Part shown: piece after piece, positions 43,605 through 53,115 of the stretch | Layout: each line of letters starts with the position of its first letter | Numbering within the stretch: position 1 is the stretch's first letter | From: Actinoplanes octamycinicus | GTDB taxonomy: Bacteria > Actinomycetota > Actinomycetes > Mycobacteriales > Micromonosporaceae | Assembly (NCBI RefSeq): GCF_014205225.1 | Contig: NZ_JACHNB010000001.1 | Location: forward strand, 1,054,001 to 1,118,000 | DNA: 64,000 bases | Direction: 5' to 3' | Notes under the pieces: model-generated | Told to the model about the DNA's origin: nothing | Seen by the model: only the letters and a program-made list of their open reading frames with translations | The model's database searches: none | Position numbers and translations under genes: made by a program

Positions 43605-45124
43605 TTCTTCTCCTCGTTGCCGCCGGTGATGCCGGCCATCAGCAGGCCGATCTCCTCGCGCGGGGTGTCCGGCGAGACGATCGCCAGGATCCGGCCGCGG
43701 TACATCACCGCGATCCGGTCGGCCAGCCCGACCACCTCGTCGAGCTCGCTGGAGACCACCAGCACCGCGGTGCCCTGGTCCCGCTCGTGGATGATCTGGC
43801 CGTGGATGAACTCGATCGAGCCGACGTCCACGCCGCGGGTCGGCTGGGACGCGATGAACAGGCGCAGCGGCCGGGACATCTCCCGGGCGATGACGACCTT
43901 CTGCTGGTTGCCGCCGGAGAGGGTGCCGACCGCGGACTCCGGTGACTGGCACCGGATGTCGAACTGCGTGACCCGCTCCTTGGCGTTCCCGCCGATCTTC
44001 GTGAGGTCCAGCCGGAACGCGTTGCCGAACGGCTCCCGGTCGTACATGTCCAGGATCAGGTTCTCGGCGACGCTGAACTCCTTGACCACGCCGTCGTGGC
44101 TGCGGTCCTCGGGGACGTAGCCGACGCCGGAGCGCAGGATCTTCTTGGTGCTCTGCCCGGCCAGGTCCTCGCTGTCCAGCTCGATCGTGCCGGCGCGCAC
44201 CTCGCGCAGCCCCATGATCGCCTCGACCAGCTCGGTCTGCCCGTTGCCCTGCACCCCGGCGATGCCCATCACCTCGCCGGCACGGACCTCCAGGTCGACG
44301 CCGTCGACCGCGCGGATCCCCCGGTCGTCGTCGACGACCAGGCCGGCCACCTGGAGCACGGCGCGGCCCGGCTCGGCCGGCTGCTTGTCCACCTCGAGGC
44401 TGACCGCGCGGCCGACCATCAGGGCGGCCAGCTCGTCCTCACTGGTGTCCGGGCTGGCGGTGCCGACGATCTTGCCGCGGCGGACCACGGTGATCCGGTC
44501 GGCGATCGCCTTGACCTCTTTGAGCTTGTGGGTGATGAAGACGATCGACTTGCCCATCTCGGTGAGCGAGCGCATCACCGCGAGCAGTTCCTCGGTCTCC
44601 TGCGGGGTGAGCACCGCGGTCGGCTCGTCCAGGATCAGCAGGTCGACGTCGCGGGTCAGCGCCTTGACGATCTCCACCCGCTGCTGGGCGCCGACCGGCA
44701 GGTCCTCGACCAGCGCGTCCGGGTCGACCGGCAGGCCGAACTTCTTCGAGGTCTCCAGCACGTCCCGGCGGGCGCGGCGGCGGTCCAGCCAGCCGAGCGG
44801 GCCGCCGCGGGTCTCCTCGGCGCCGAGCGCGATGTTCTCCGCCACGGTGAAGACCGGGACCAGCATGAAGTGCTGGTGCACCATGCCGATGCCGGCCGCG
44901 ATCGCGTCGCGGGGGCTGCGGAAGACCGTGGGCTCGTCGTTCACGACGATCTGGCCCTCGTCCGGCTGCAGCAGGCCGTACAACTGGTTCATCAGGGTGG
45001 ACTTGCCGGCGCCGTTCTCGCCCAGCAGGGCGTGCACCTCGCCGGGCTCGACGGTGATGTCGATGTGGTCGTTGGCCACCAGGTCGCCGAAGCGCTTGGT
45101 GATGCCGCGCAGTTCCAGTTTCAG
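43601..45124 (-). CDS. ABC transporter ATP-binding protein, nucleoside type, with predicted CTG start
   Basis: 507 residues with two fused ATPase domains, as in sugar and nucleoside importers. The first has Walker A GENGAGKST, Q-loop VHQHFM, signature LPVGAQQRVEI and Walker B LLILDEPTA. The second has GVQGNGQTEL in the place of Walker A and LSGGNQQKVVIAREM. ATG, GTG and TTG choices start too late: the first GTG (45079) would remove the opening strand KLELRGITKRFGDL that every such domain needs. A CTG at 45124 restores it and has GGGAG exactly six bases upstream, so CTG initiation is proposed. It energises uptake through the two following permeases. Confidence 0.9.
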   Translation of the reverse strand: MKLELRGITKRFGDLVANDHIDITVEPGEVHALLGENGAGKSTLMNQLYGLLQPDEGQIVVNDEPTVFRSPRDAIAAGIGMVHQHFMLVPVFTVAENIALGAEETRGGPLGWLDRRRARRDVLETSKKFGLPVDPDALVEDLPVGAQQRVEIVKALTRDVDLLILDEPTAVLTPQETEELLAVMRSLTEMGKSIVFITHKLKEVKAIADRITVVRRGKIVGTASPDTSEDELAALMVGRAVSLEVDKQPAEPGRAVLQVAGLVVDDDRGIRAVDGVDLEVRAGEVMGIAGVQGNGQTELVEAIMGLREVRAGTIELDSEDLAGQSTKKILRSGVGYVPEDRSHDGVVKEFSVAENLILDMYDREPFGNAFRLDLTKIGGNAKERVTQFDIRCQSPESAVGTLSGGNQQKVVIAREMSRPLRLFIASQPTRGVDVGSIEFIHGQIIHERDQGTAVLVVSSELDEVVGLADRIAVMYRGRILAIVSPDTPREEIGLLMAGITGGNEEKK

Positions 45125-45241
45125 CGGAATCTCCCGAGTCTCGGTGCTGGTCCTGGTGGGGGGTGGTCTAACGCGAGCCGCCGCCGGTCACGAGCTGGGA
45201 ACCCGTGGCCGAGCGGCGGCCGACATGCTACTACTGCAAGG

Positions 45242-46336
45242 TCACTTCGGGGCGCTGGCCGACTCGGCCTTGACCGTACCGGCGACGATGTCCTTCTTCA
45301 GCTGCTCCAGCTCCGACTTCAGGGTCGCGTCGACCTTGCTCTCGAACTGGTTGAACGGGGCCAGGCTGACGCCGTCGTTCTCCAGGGTGCCGATGTAGCC
45401 CGGGGTGGCCTCGAGCTTCTCGCCCTTGGCGCCCTTGACCACGGACTCCTTGACCGCCTCCTGGACGTTCTTCACCACGGTGCTGAGGAACACGTCGCAG
45501 TACTGCGCGGCCGACTTGCAGCCGTCCTGGTCGACCCAGATGACCGAGACCTTGCCGGCCGAGTCCTTGGCGACCTGGGCGGTGCCCAGACCGGTGCCGC
45601 CGGCGACCGGCATGACCACGTCGGCGCCCTGCGAGACCAGGGTCTGGGTGATCGTCTTGCCCTTGTTCTGGTCGATGAAGCTGTCGGCGAAGGTGCCGTT
45701 CTGCTTCGCCTTGTCCCAGCCGAGGACCTGGACGGTCTTGCCCTTCTTCTGGTTGTAGTAGGCGACGCCGTCGGCGAAGCCGTCCATGAAGATGGTGACC
45801 GGCGGGATCTTCAGGCCGCCGTAGGTGCCGACCTTGCCCGACTTCGAGTAGCCCGCGGCCAGGTAGCCGGCCAGGAAGGCGGCCTGCTGGGTGGCGAACT
45901 GCATCGGGTAGACGTTGGCGCCGGAGCTGCTGCTGTCCACGATGGCGAACTGCGAGCTGGTGCTCTCGCCGGCGACCTTCTTGGTCGAGTCGCCCATCAG
46001 GCCGCCGACCGCGAGGATGTAGTCACACTTCTGCGAGACGAAGTTGCGCAGGTTCGGCTCGTAGTCGGCCTCGGAGGACGAGGCGACGTACTTCGGGTCC
46101 ACGTTGCTGGCCTCGGCCTTGGCGGCCTGGATGCCGGCCCACGCGGAGGCGTTGAACGACTTGTCGTCGATGCCGCCGGTGTCGGTCACCATGCAGGCCT
46201 TGTAAGCGGCGGCCGCGCTGGAGCTGGCGCTGCCGGACGAGGTCTCCTCCGGAGCGTCACCACAAGCCGCGGCTGCGAGCGTCAGCCCACCTGCCGCGAG
46301 AATCGCCACGATCCGCTTCCCACGTACTGGGCGCAA
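45242..46336 (-). CDS. BmpA/PnrA-type nucleoside-binding lipoprotein
   Basis: A 364-residue substrate-binding protein of the BmpA family (periplasmic binding fold type I), which binds purine or pyrimidine nucleosides outside the membrane. The lipobox LAAAAC puts the lipidated Cys at residue 25, after a basic start MRPVRGKR and hydrophobic core. Typical segments are DTGGIDDKSFNASAWAGIQ, CDYILAVGGLMGDSTKKVA and VSVIWVDQDGCKS. The start is a TTG at 46336 with GGAGG five bases upstream. Longer frames run into non-coding leader. It is first of the four-gene transporter operon. Confidence 0.92.
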   Translation of the reverse strand: MRPVRGKRIVAILAAGGLTLAAAACGDAPEETSSGSASSSAAAAYKACMVTDTGGIDDKSFNASAWAGIQAAKAEASNVDPKYVASSSEADYEPNLRNFVSQKCDYILAVGGLMGDSTKKVAGESTSSQFAIVDSSSSGANVYPMQFATQQAAFLAGYLAAGYSKSGKVGTYGGLKIPPVTIFMDGFADGVAYYNQKKGKTVQVLGWDKAKQNGTFADSFIDQNKGKTITQTLVSQGADVVMPVAGGTGLGTAQVAKDSAGKVSVIWVDQDGCKSAAQYCDVFLSTVVKNVQEAVKESVVKGAKGEKLEATPGYIGTLENDGVSLAPFNQFESKVDATLKSELEQLKKDIVAGTVKAESASAPK

Positions 46337-46580
46337 GACGCCCTCCTTCCACTGCTCACCGCACTGTCGGCAAGTCTCAGGTCGGCAGCGTATCCGGGGG
46401 TCATGGGGTCGGCAGGCGTTCGGTACGGACTGTTGGCGCACCGTTATCGCGCCGCAATCACCAGGGATTTTGCCTGCCGCTTTCGGTGGGATCCCAGCGG
46501 AATTGCCCGGCGGCCGCGTAACCGGGGATTAATCTTCGCCGTCGGCAACCCCATGCGATCACGATTCGCTTCGGTTGCGG

Positions 46581-46844
46581 TCACTTTTCGGTCACGGCCG
46601 CGTTCTCTGTCAAGACCCTTTTCGGTACGGCCCGCCACGCGCGCACGCCGAGCACGCCCACCACCGTCCCGATCGTCAGCGACGCCGCGATCAGCAGGGC
46701 GTGCACCCAGAGGAACGAGGTCGGCGACCCGCCGTCGAAGGACCGGTCGTCCCGGTAGATCGCCAGAGCGAACCGGGGCCAGATCACCCAGGTCCAGACG
46801 CCGACCGCCATCAGGAACGCCGCCCACCGTCGCGTGATCACCAC
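46581..46844 (-). CDS. SCO4848 family small membrane protein
   Basis: 87 residues with two membrane helices: WAAFLMAVGVWTWVIWPRFA near the start and FLWVHALLIAASLTIGTVVG in the middle, then a basic tail. This arrangement, with RD-rich loop and PTSFLWVH, matches the actinobacterial family named after SCO4848, whose function is unknown. It ends 21 bases before the next upstream gene on the same strand. The 244 bases between this gene and the lipoprotein gene should carry the transporter promoter. Confidence 0.82.
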   Translation of the reverse strand: MVITRRWAAFLMAVGVWTWVIWPRFALAIYRDDRSFDGGSPTSFLWVHALLIAASLTIGTVVGVLGVRAWRAVPKRVLTENAAVTEK

Positions 46845-46865
46845 CGGGTCAGTATCGCAGCGCGG

Positions 46866-47264
46866 CTAACCGGTCAGCCGGGCGGCTATCCGGCGCCACC
46901 CGGCGCGGACCAGCTCCGGATCCGGCTCGTCCGGCGGCGGACCGGACCCGGCCGGCTCGGCCAGCAGGTCGTCGGCCGGGTCGGTGTCGTCCTGCGCCTG
47001 CGCCCGGATCAGCGCGATCTCCTCGCGGATGGCGTCCGCCCCGGCCAGCGGCAGCATCGGCTCGACCACCGCCATCAGGTCGGCGTCGGCCACCACGGCA
47101 CGGGCCAGCGCCACCGCGTGCTCCCGCTCGTACGGCCCGCAGACCACCGGGTCCCAGTCCTCCCGGTCACCGAGCGAGCCGATGGTGATCACCCAGGGCT
47201 GGTCGGCCAGCGGCGAGCCGGGCGGCAGGTGCAGCGTGACGAGAGTCCCCACGCAGCACATCAT
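46866..47264 (-). CDS. Hypothetical protein coupled to the YihY/BrkB gene
   Basis: 132 residues, not recognised. The N-terminal part TLVTLHLPPGSPLADQPWVI looks like a small beta-rich domain. An Ala-rich helix with VALARAVVADADLMAVVEPM follows, then an acidic Pro-rich linker and the end VRAGWRRIAARLTG. The paired ATGs at 47264 and 47261 overlap the upstream stop (ATGA), so it is translated after the membrane protein. A longer open frame is the shadow of that gene. Codon use fits the neighbours, so it is probably real. Confidence 0.7.
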   Translation of the reverse strand: MMCCVGTLVTLHLPPGSPLADQPWVITIGSLGDREDWDPVVCGPYEREHAVALARAVVADADLMAVVEPMLPLAGADAIREEIALIRAQAQDDTDPADDLLAEPAGSGPPPDEPDPELVRAGWRRIAARLTG

Positions 47265-48181
47265 CGCGGCCGGGCGTCCCGGATCCACAGGTTTTGGCCC
47301 ACCGGAGCGGTTTTGTCGTCGGCGGACAGATCCACCACCCGGCCGTGCGGGCTGGTCGCCGCCCAGGCCGCGCCGAACAGCAGCAGCTGGTGGAAGACGT
47401 AGAGGTAGACCAGCGCGCCGACGGCCGAGCCGACCAGGCCGTACGCCGGGTTGCGCTGGACCATCGCGACGAACGACTTGCCCACCGTGTTGAGCAGCAT
47501 CAGCCCGATCCCGACCTGCAGCACCGGCGGCGTCATCCGCCGCGCGGTCATCCGCAGCCGGGGCACCGCGGTCAGCAGGGCCGCGGCCAGCAGCATGTTC
47601 ACGCCCAGCGTGAGGATCAGGCTGACCACCGTGAGAGTGTTCTGGAAGCCGCCGTCGGCCATCCAGACCAGCACCTTCTCCAGGCCGTAGACGGCCAGCT
47701 GGGTGAGCGCCAGCAGGATCAGGATGCCGACCAGCACCAGCAGGTCCAGCCCCTGCCGGATGCCGAAGTAGCCGGGCTGCTCGCGCAGCTGCCAGATGTG
47801 CCGCTGCGAGGAGCGGATCGCCTCCACCCAGCCGATGCCGGTGAAGGTCAGGCCGACGATGCCGACGATGCCGACGGTCTTCTTGCTGTCCAGGATCGCC
47901 TGCACGTCGAGGAACGGCAGGTTCTGCCGGAGGAAGTCGTGCACCGCGTGGAACAGCTCGGGATTGCTGGTGAGCAGGAACCCGAAGACCGAGTAGCCGA
48001 TCAGCAGCAGCGCGAAGACGGCGAAGAACGCGTAGTAGGCGCTCGCGGCGGCCAGCCGGCCGCCCTGCACACCGTCGTACCGCAGCAGCGTCCGGCACAG
48101 GTGGTCGAAGTAGCGGGAGCGGTACCGCACCTTCATGATCCGGGCCGCCACCGCGTCGTAGGCCCGATCGATGGGGTTCAC
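47261..48181 (-). CDS. YihY/virulence factor BrkB family membrane protein
   Basis: 306 residues with six membrane helices and the family hallmarks: GRLAAASAYYAFFAVFALLL near the first helix, GIGWVEAIRSSQRHIW in the middle and SAVGALVYLYVFHQLLLFGA near the end. Once misassigned as RNase BN, the family has no settled function; transport or envelope roles are proposed. The start is a GTG at 48181 with only weak ribosome-site complementarity. It is coupled to the following small gene. Confidence 0.9.
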   Translation of the reverse strand: MNPIDRAYDAVAARIMKVRYRSRYFDHLCRTLLRYDGVQGGRLAAASAYYAFFAVFALLLIGYSVFGFLLTSNPELFHAVHDFLRQNLPFLDVQAILDSKKTVGIVGIVGLTFTGIGWVEAIRSSQRHIWQLREQPGYFGIRQGLDLLVLVGILILLALTQLAVYGLEKVLVWMADGGFQNTLTVVSLILTLGVNMLLAAALLTAVPRLRMTARRMTPPVLQVGIGLMLLNTVGKSFVAMVQRNPAYGLVGSAVGALVYLYVFHQLLLFGAAWAATSPHGRVVDLSADDKTAPVGQNLWIRDARPR

Positions 48182-48202
48182 CGCGCGACCGTAACCGACG
48201 GA

Positions 48203-48733
48203 TCAGCCGCCGAGCGGGAAGTCACGCCGCGGCCGCCAGGGTCCCTCGCCACCGTGCGAGAAGAGCGTGAACGACGACACCGGGAATCGCGCCGAGAACC
48301 CGGCGAGATCGTCGAAGACCGCGTCCAGCGCGTCCGGCGCCACGTCCTGCGCCACGGTGACGTGCGGGTGGTAGGGGAACCGGCTGTCCCGGCGGATGTC
48401 CTCGGACCGGGTGATCGCCTCGGCGAGCAGCTCACACTCGCTGATGCCCATCGCCAGGCTGACGAAAACCACCTCGGTGACCGGCCGGAACGTGCCGGTC
48501 CCGCGCAGGTGGATGGTGAACGGCGGCTGGGCCGAGGCGACCGACTCCAGGTGTTTCTCCACCGCCGGCAGCACGTCGGTGTCCACCTCGGTCGGGCCGA
48601 GCAGGGTGACGTGCGCCGGCGTCCAGGCGGCCTGCGGGTCGCCGGCCTCCGCGCGCCGGCGGGTCAGCATCGCGCCCCAGGGCTCCGGGATGTCGATGGC
48701 CACGCCGATCCGGGTGCGGGCGGGGTCGGACAC
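48203..48733 (-). CDS. 2'-5' RNA ligase family protein (2H phosphoesterase)
   Basis: 176 residues. The two HxT motifs of the 2H superfamily are present as AHVTLLGP and HPHVTVAQD, with the expected spacing of roughly 90 residues. Members cleave or form 2'-5' linkages or hydrolyse cyclic phosphates on RNA. The GTG at 48733 starts five bases after the trpS stop, so the two are likely co-transcribed, an arrangement that hints at RNA processing. The exact substrate is unknown. Confidence 0.87.
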   Translation of the reverse strand: MSDPARTRIGVAIDIPEPWGAMLTRRRAEAGDPQAAWTPAHVTLLGPTEVDTDVLPAVEKHLESVASAQPPFTIHLRGTGTFRPVTEVVFVSLAMGISECELLAEAITRSEDIRRDSRFPYHPHVTVAQDVAPDALDAVFDDLAGFSARFPVSSFTLFSHGGEGPWRPRRDFPLGG

Positions 48734-48738
48734 CGGGG

Positions 48739-49821
<1,083 letters not shown>

Positions 49822-49836
49822 TCATGTTCGAACCTG

Positions 49837-49865
49837 TTGACTTATGAGCGTTTCTGGACGATTCT
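49837..49865 (+). promoter_or_regulatory. Candidate promoter for galE-galK
   Basis: TTGACT (49837-49842) is followed after 17 bases by GATTCT (49860-49865). A TAAGAT hexamer partly overlaps the second. It sits about 75 bases before the galE GTG in the divergent gap with trpS. Confidence 0.4.
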
Positions 49866-49941
49866 AAGATCGCGTCCGCGAAGCTTGCCCGCGGCAGAAG
49901 AACACCAGGACACCCGCACCTTTCAGAAAGGTCCCTGAGCC

Positions 49942-50916
49942 GTGAAATTGCTCGTCACCGGCGGCGCCGGTTACGTCGGCAGCGTGACCAGCCGGCTGCT
50001 GCTCGACGCCGGCCACGAGGTCGTGGTGCTGGACAGCCTGCGGACCGGGTTCCGCGAGGCGGTCGCCCCGGACGCCACCTTCGTCGAGGCGGACATCGCC
50101 GACGCCGGCCGGGTGCTCACGCGGGCGGCCGGCTTCGACGCGGTGCTGCACTTCGCCGGGCTGATCGCGGCCGGCGAGTCGATGGCCAGGCCCGAGCTGT
50201 ACTGGCACGAGAACGTGGTGAAGTCGCTCGCCCTGCTGGACGCGGTCCGCGCCGCCCAGGTGCCCCGGGTGATCTTCTCGTCCACCGCCGCGGTCTACGG
50301 CAACCCGGTCGAGATCCCGATCAGCGAGACCGCCGCCAAGGCCCCGACCAGCACCTACGGGTCCACCAAGCTGGCCTTCGACCTGGCCCTGACCTCGGAG
50401 ACGTTCGCGCACCGGCTGGCCGCCGTCTCGCTGCGCTACTTCAACGTGGCCGGGGCGTACATCGCCGGCGGGCACGAGATCGGCGAGCGGCACGACCCGG
50501 AGACCCACCTGATCCCGATCACCCTGCAGGTGGCCGCCGGCAAGCGGGACAAGCTGCAACTGTTCGGCGACGACTACCCGACCGGCGACGGCACCTGCGT
50601 GCGCGACTACATCCACGTCGAGGACCTGGCCCGGGCGCACCTGCTGGCGCTGGAGGCGGCCACCCCCGGCGCGCACAAGATCTACAACCTGGGCAACGGG
50701 AACGGCTTCTCCAACCGGCAGGTCGTCGAGGCGGCCCGCGAGGTGACCGGCGCCGCCATCCCGGTGGAGATCGCCCCGCGCCGGGACGGCGACCCGGCCA
50801 CCCTGGTGGCCTCCTCCGACCGGGCCTGCGCCGAGCTGGGCTGGGTACCCCGGAAGAACACCCTGCAGGCGATGATCGGTGACGCTTGGACCTTCTACCG
50901 GAAGCACGTGGCATGA
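49942..50916 (+). CDS. galE: UDP-glucose 4-epimerase
   Basis: 324 residues. GGAGYVGS is the NAD loop, SSTAAVYG holds the catalytic Ser, YGSTK the Tyr/Lys pair, and RYFNVAGA and NLGNGNGFSNRQV finish the fold. Interconverts UDP-glucose and UDP-galactose. Unlike the copy at 6456, this one is coupled to galactokinase through an ATGA overlap, so it most likely serves galactose catabolism rather than polymer synthesis. No galT gene is present next to them. Confidence 0.94.
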   Translation: MKLLVTGGAGYVGSVTSRLLLDAGHEVVVLDSLRTGFREAVAPDATFVEADIADAGRVLTRAAGFDAVLHFAGLIAAGESMARPELYWHENVVKSLALLDAVRAAQVPRVIFSSTAAVYGNPVEIPISETAAKAPTSTYGSTKLAFDLALTSETFAHRLAAVSLRYFNVAGAYIAGGHEIGERHDPETHLIPITLQVAAGKRDKLQLFGDDYPTGDGTCVRDYIHVEDLARAHLLALEAATPGAHKIYNLGNGNGFSNRQVVEAAREVTGAAIPVEIAPRRDGDPATLVASSDRACAELGWVPRKNTLQAMIGDAWTFYRKHVA

Positions 50917-52061
50917 GCATTCGCGACGAGGCCGTCAAGGCCTTCACCGAGGCGTACGGCGCGGACCCCGCCGGATTGTGGGCCGCCCCCGGCCGGGTCA
51001 ACCTGATCGGCGAGCACACCGACTACAACGACGGCTTCGTGCTGCCCTTCGCGCTGCCGCAGCGCACCGTCGCGGCGGCCGGCCCGGCCCCGGACGGCGT
51101 CTTCTCGATCTGCTCCACGCTGGCGCCCGAGCCGGTGACCTTCGGCCCGGAGACCGCGCCCGGCGAGGTGACCGGCTGGGGGGCCTACGTGGCCGGGGTG
51201 GTGTGGGCGCTGCGCGAGGCCGGCTTCGAGCCGCCCGCCGCGCGCATCGCGATCGCCTCGGACGTGCCGCTCGGCTCCGGCCTGTCGTCGTCGGCCGCGC
51301 TCGAATCGGCGGTGCTCACCGCGCTGGCCGACCTGGGCGGGCTGGACGTGCCGCTGGAGCGGCGCCCGGCGATCGCCCAGCGCGCCGAGAACCTCTACGT
51401 CGGCGCGCCCACCGGCATCCTCGACCAGTCCGCGTCGATCCGCTGCGAGGCCGGCCGGGCGCTGTTCCTGGACTGCCGGTCGTACGCCATCGAGCAGATC
51501 CCGTTCGACCTGGCCGCCGCCGGCCTGGCCATCCTGGTGATCAACAGCAACGCCCCGCATCAGCACGTCGACGGCGAGTACGGCGCCCGCCGCAAGAGCT
51601 GCGAGGAGTCCGCCGCCGTCCTGGGCGTGCCCGCGCTGCGCGACGTCGGCGTCCCCGAGCTGCCCGCCGCCCTGGACCGGCTCGGCGACGAGGTGCTACG
51701 CAAACGCACCCGGCACATCGTCACCGAGAACCAGCGGGTACTGGACACGGTGGCGCTGCTGCGCGCCGGCCGGGTCCGCGAGATCGGCCCGCTGCTGACC
51801 GCCTCCCACACCTCGATGCGCGACGACTTCGAGATCACCGTGGCCCAGGTCGACGTGGCCGTGGAGGCGGCCCTGGCCGCCGGCGCCCACGGAGCCCGGA
51901 TGACCGGCGGCGGCTTCGGCGGCTGCGTCCTGGCCCTGATCGACGCCGGCCGAGCCGAGGAGACCGCCGCCGCGGTCGCCGCCGCCTACGCCGACCACGG
52001 CTTCACCGCCCCGACGAGCTGGGTCGCGGTAGCCGGCCCCGGCGCCACCAAACTCCCCTGA
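50913..52061 (+). CDS. galK: Galactokinase
   Basis: A 382-residue GHMP kinase that phosphorylates galactose at C1. Motif 1 is GRVNLIGEHTDYNDGFVLP (sugar binding), motif 2 PLGSGLSSSAALES (ATP loop) and motif 3 RMTGGGFGGCVLAL. The ATG at 50913 overlaps the galE stop. The gene ends just before a long tandem-repeat array with no ordinary terminator; that array itself can fold into many hairpins. Confidence 0.95.
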   Translation: MSIRDEAVKAFTEAYGADPAGLWAAPGRVNLIGEHTDYNDGFVLPFALPQRTVAAAGPAPDGVFSICSTLAPEPVTFGPETAPGEVTGWGAYVAGVVWALREAGFEPPAARIAIASDVPLGSGLSSSAALESAVLTALADLGGLDVPLERRPAIAQRAENLYVGAPTGILDQSASIRCEAGRALFLDCRSYAIEQIPFDLAAAGLAILVINSNAPHQHVDGEYGARRKSCEESAAVLGVPALRDVGVPELPAALDRLGDEVLRKRTRHIVTENQRVLDTVALLRAGRVREIGPLLTASHTSMRDDFEITVAQVDVAVEAALAAGAHGARMTGGGFGGCVLALIDAGRAEETAAAVAAAYADHGFTAPTSWVAVAGPGATKLP

Positions 52062-52090
52062 TCCACACGCGGCCGCCCCGGCCGCTTTTC

Positions 52091-52560
52091 GAAGCTTCCT
52101 GGGCGGCCGGCAGTATCCCGCCACCCCACGAAGTTGCTGAGGCGGCCGGCACCACCCGGCCACCCCACGAAGCTACTGAGGCGACCGGCACCACCCGGCC
52201 ACCCCACGAAGCTGCCGAGGCAACCGGCACCACCCGGCCACCCCTCCAAGTTGCTGGGGTGGCCGGACACCGTCCGGCCACTCCACGAGGCTCCTGGGGC
52301 AACCGGCACCACCCGGCCACCCCTCCGAGTTGCTGAGGCGGCCGGCCGGACACCATCCGGCCGCCCGTCGGCGCTGCTGCGCGGCCGCCCACCATCTGGC
52401 CGCCCGTCGGCGTTGCTGCGCGGCCGCCCACCATCCGGCCGCCCGTCGGCGCTGCTGCGCGGCCGGACACCATCCGGCCGCCCGTCGGCGCTGCTGCGCG
52501 GCCGGACACTACCCGGCCGTCCCTCGGAAGTGCTGGCGGCCGGGCTCCACCCGGCCGTCC
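52091..52560. repeat. 39-bp tandem repeat array with a hairpin in each unit
   Basis: About twelve units. Starts of one unit type fall at 52091, 52130, 52169, 52208, 52247, 52287 and 52326; the second type repeats CACCAT or its variant at 52351, 52390, 52429, 52468 and 52507. Both have a 39-base period. Most units contain inverted arms such as GGCCGGA/TCCGGCC, GGCCGGG/CCCGGCC or, at 52259-52281, a perfect GTGGCCGGAC/GTCCGGCCAC. Several frames are open on both strands because the period is 13 codons, but no start site supports a protein. Confidence 0.9.
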
Positions 52561-52725
52561 AGTCGCGCACGACGGCCCAGCCGAACCGGCGCGCACCCTG
52601 TCACCAGCACAAACGAAAGATCGCGGACCCCGCCCTTCCCTGGGGGAGCCCCCGCTGAACAGTGTGGCGGACAAGTGGGGCGGCCTGTGGGTGGGCTGTG
52701 GACAACGGCGCACTGTGGGTTTCCT

Positions 52726-52811
52726 GTTCGGCGACCGGAGACCGGCGATGACGTTCGGCGACCGGGGACCGGCGATGCGACGGGGCACGGGCAATGACGT
52801 TCGGTGACCGA
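52726..52811. repeat. 27-bp direct repeat, two and a half copies
   Basis: GTTCGGCGACCGG followed by a purine and GACCGGCGATG begins at 52726 and 52753. A shorter relative, GTTCGGTGACCG, begins at 52799. It lies between the 39-bp array and the insertion sequence in a non-coding stretch. Confidence 0.7.
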
Positions 52812-52894
52812 CCGCGGACAATGAAGAGGGTGGCGATCGCTTTGGACGCGCAGCGGCCAGATCGCCGCCCTCGGCCCGCGCTACTTAAAGAGAA

Positions 52895-53115
52895 TTTGGT
52901 GTACGACCGCGGCCCGGCCAGGCTTGGTCGAGGTGATCGGTAGGGTGCTCAGGCCCGCGCTGCCCACTCATATGGCGGGGTGTGGCTCTCTCCCGGCTTG
53001 GACCCTGCCGGTCACCGTGGCGCGGAGTGGCTGAAGAGGGGTTTGCCCAGCTGTAAGTAGCGTTGCCCTCCCGCTGGTGTGGTTCTGCCGCGACGACGGG
53101 AAGGTCAACGGGTAC
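52895..53115 (+). ncRNA. Candidate bridge RNA (seekRNA) region of the IS110 element
   Basis: About 220 non-coding bases precede the transposase ATG. They contain several stems: CGACC/GGTCG (52904-52930), CCCGC with GCGGG across 52953-52979, and CCGGC/GCCGG (52993-53011). The left-end non-coding RNA of IS110-group elements has this location and size and carries target- and donor-binding loops. No guide loops were matched to a target, so this is location- and structure-based only. Confidence 0.3.

Noticed and set aside
49824-49836. LexA (SOS) box near GTTCGAAC upstream of galE
   Set aside because: The actinobacterial box needs TCGAAC, four bases, GTTCGA; only a short palindrome is present.
52091-52560. 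CRISPR array
   Set aside because: The 39-base units run directly into each other with no variable spacers, and there are no cas genes.
51986-52570. Minus-strand protein with 13-residue repeats
   Set aside because: Open only because the repeat period is a multiple of three; frames on the plus strand are equally open, it overlaps the galK 3' end, and no ribosome site was found.
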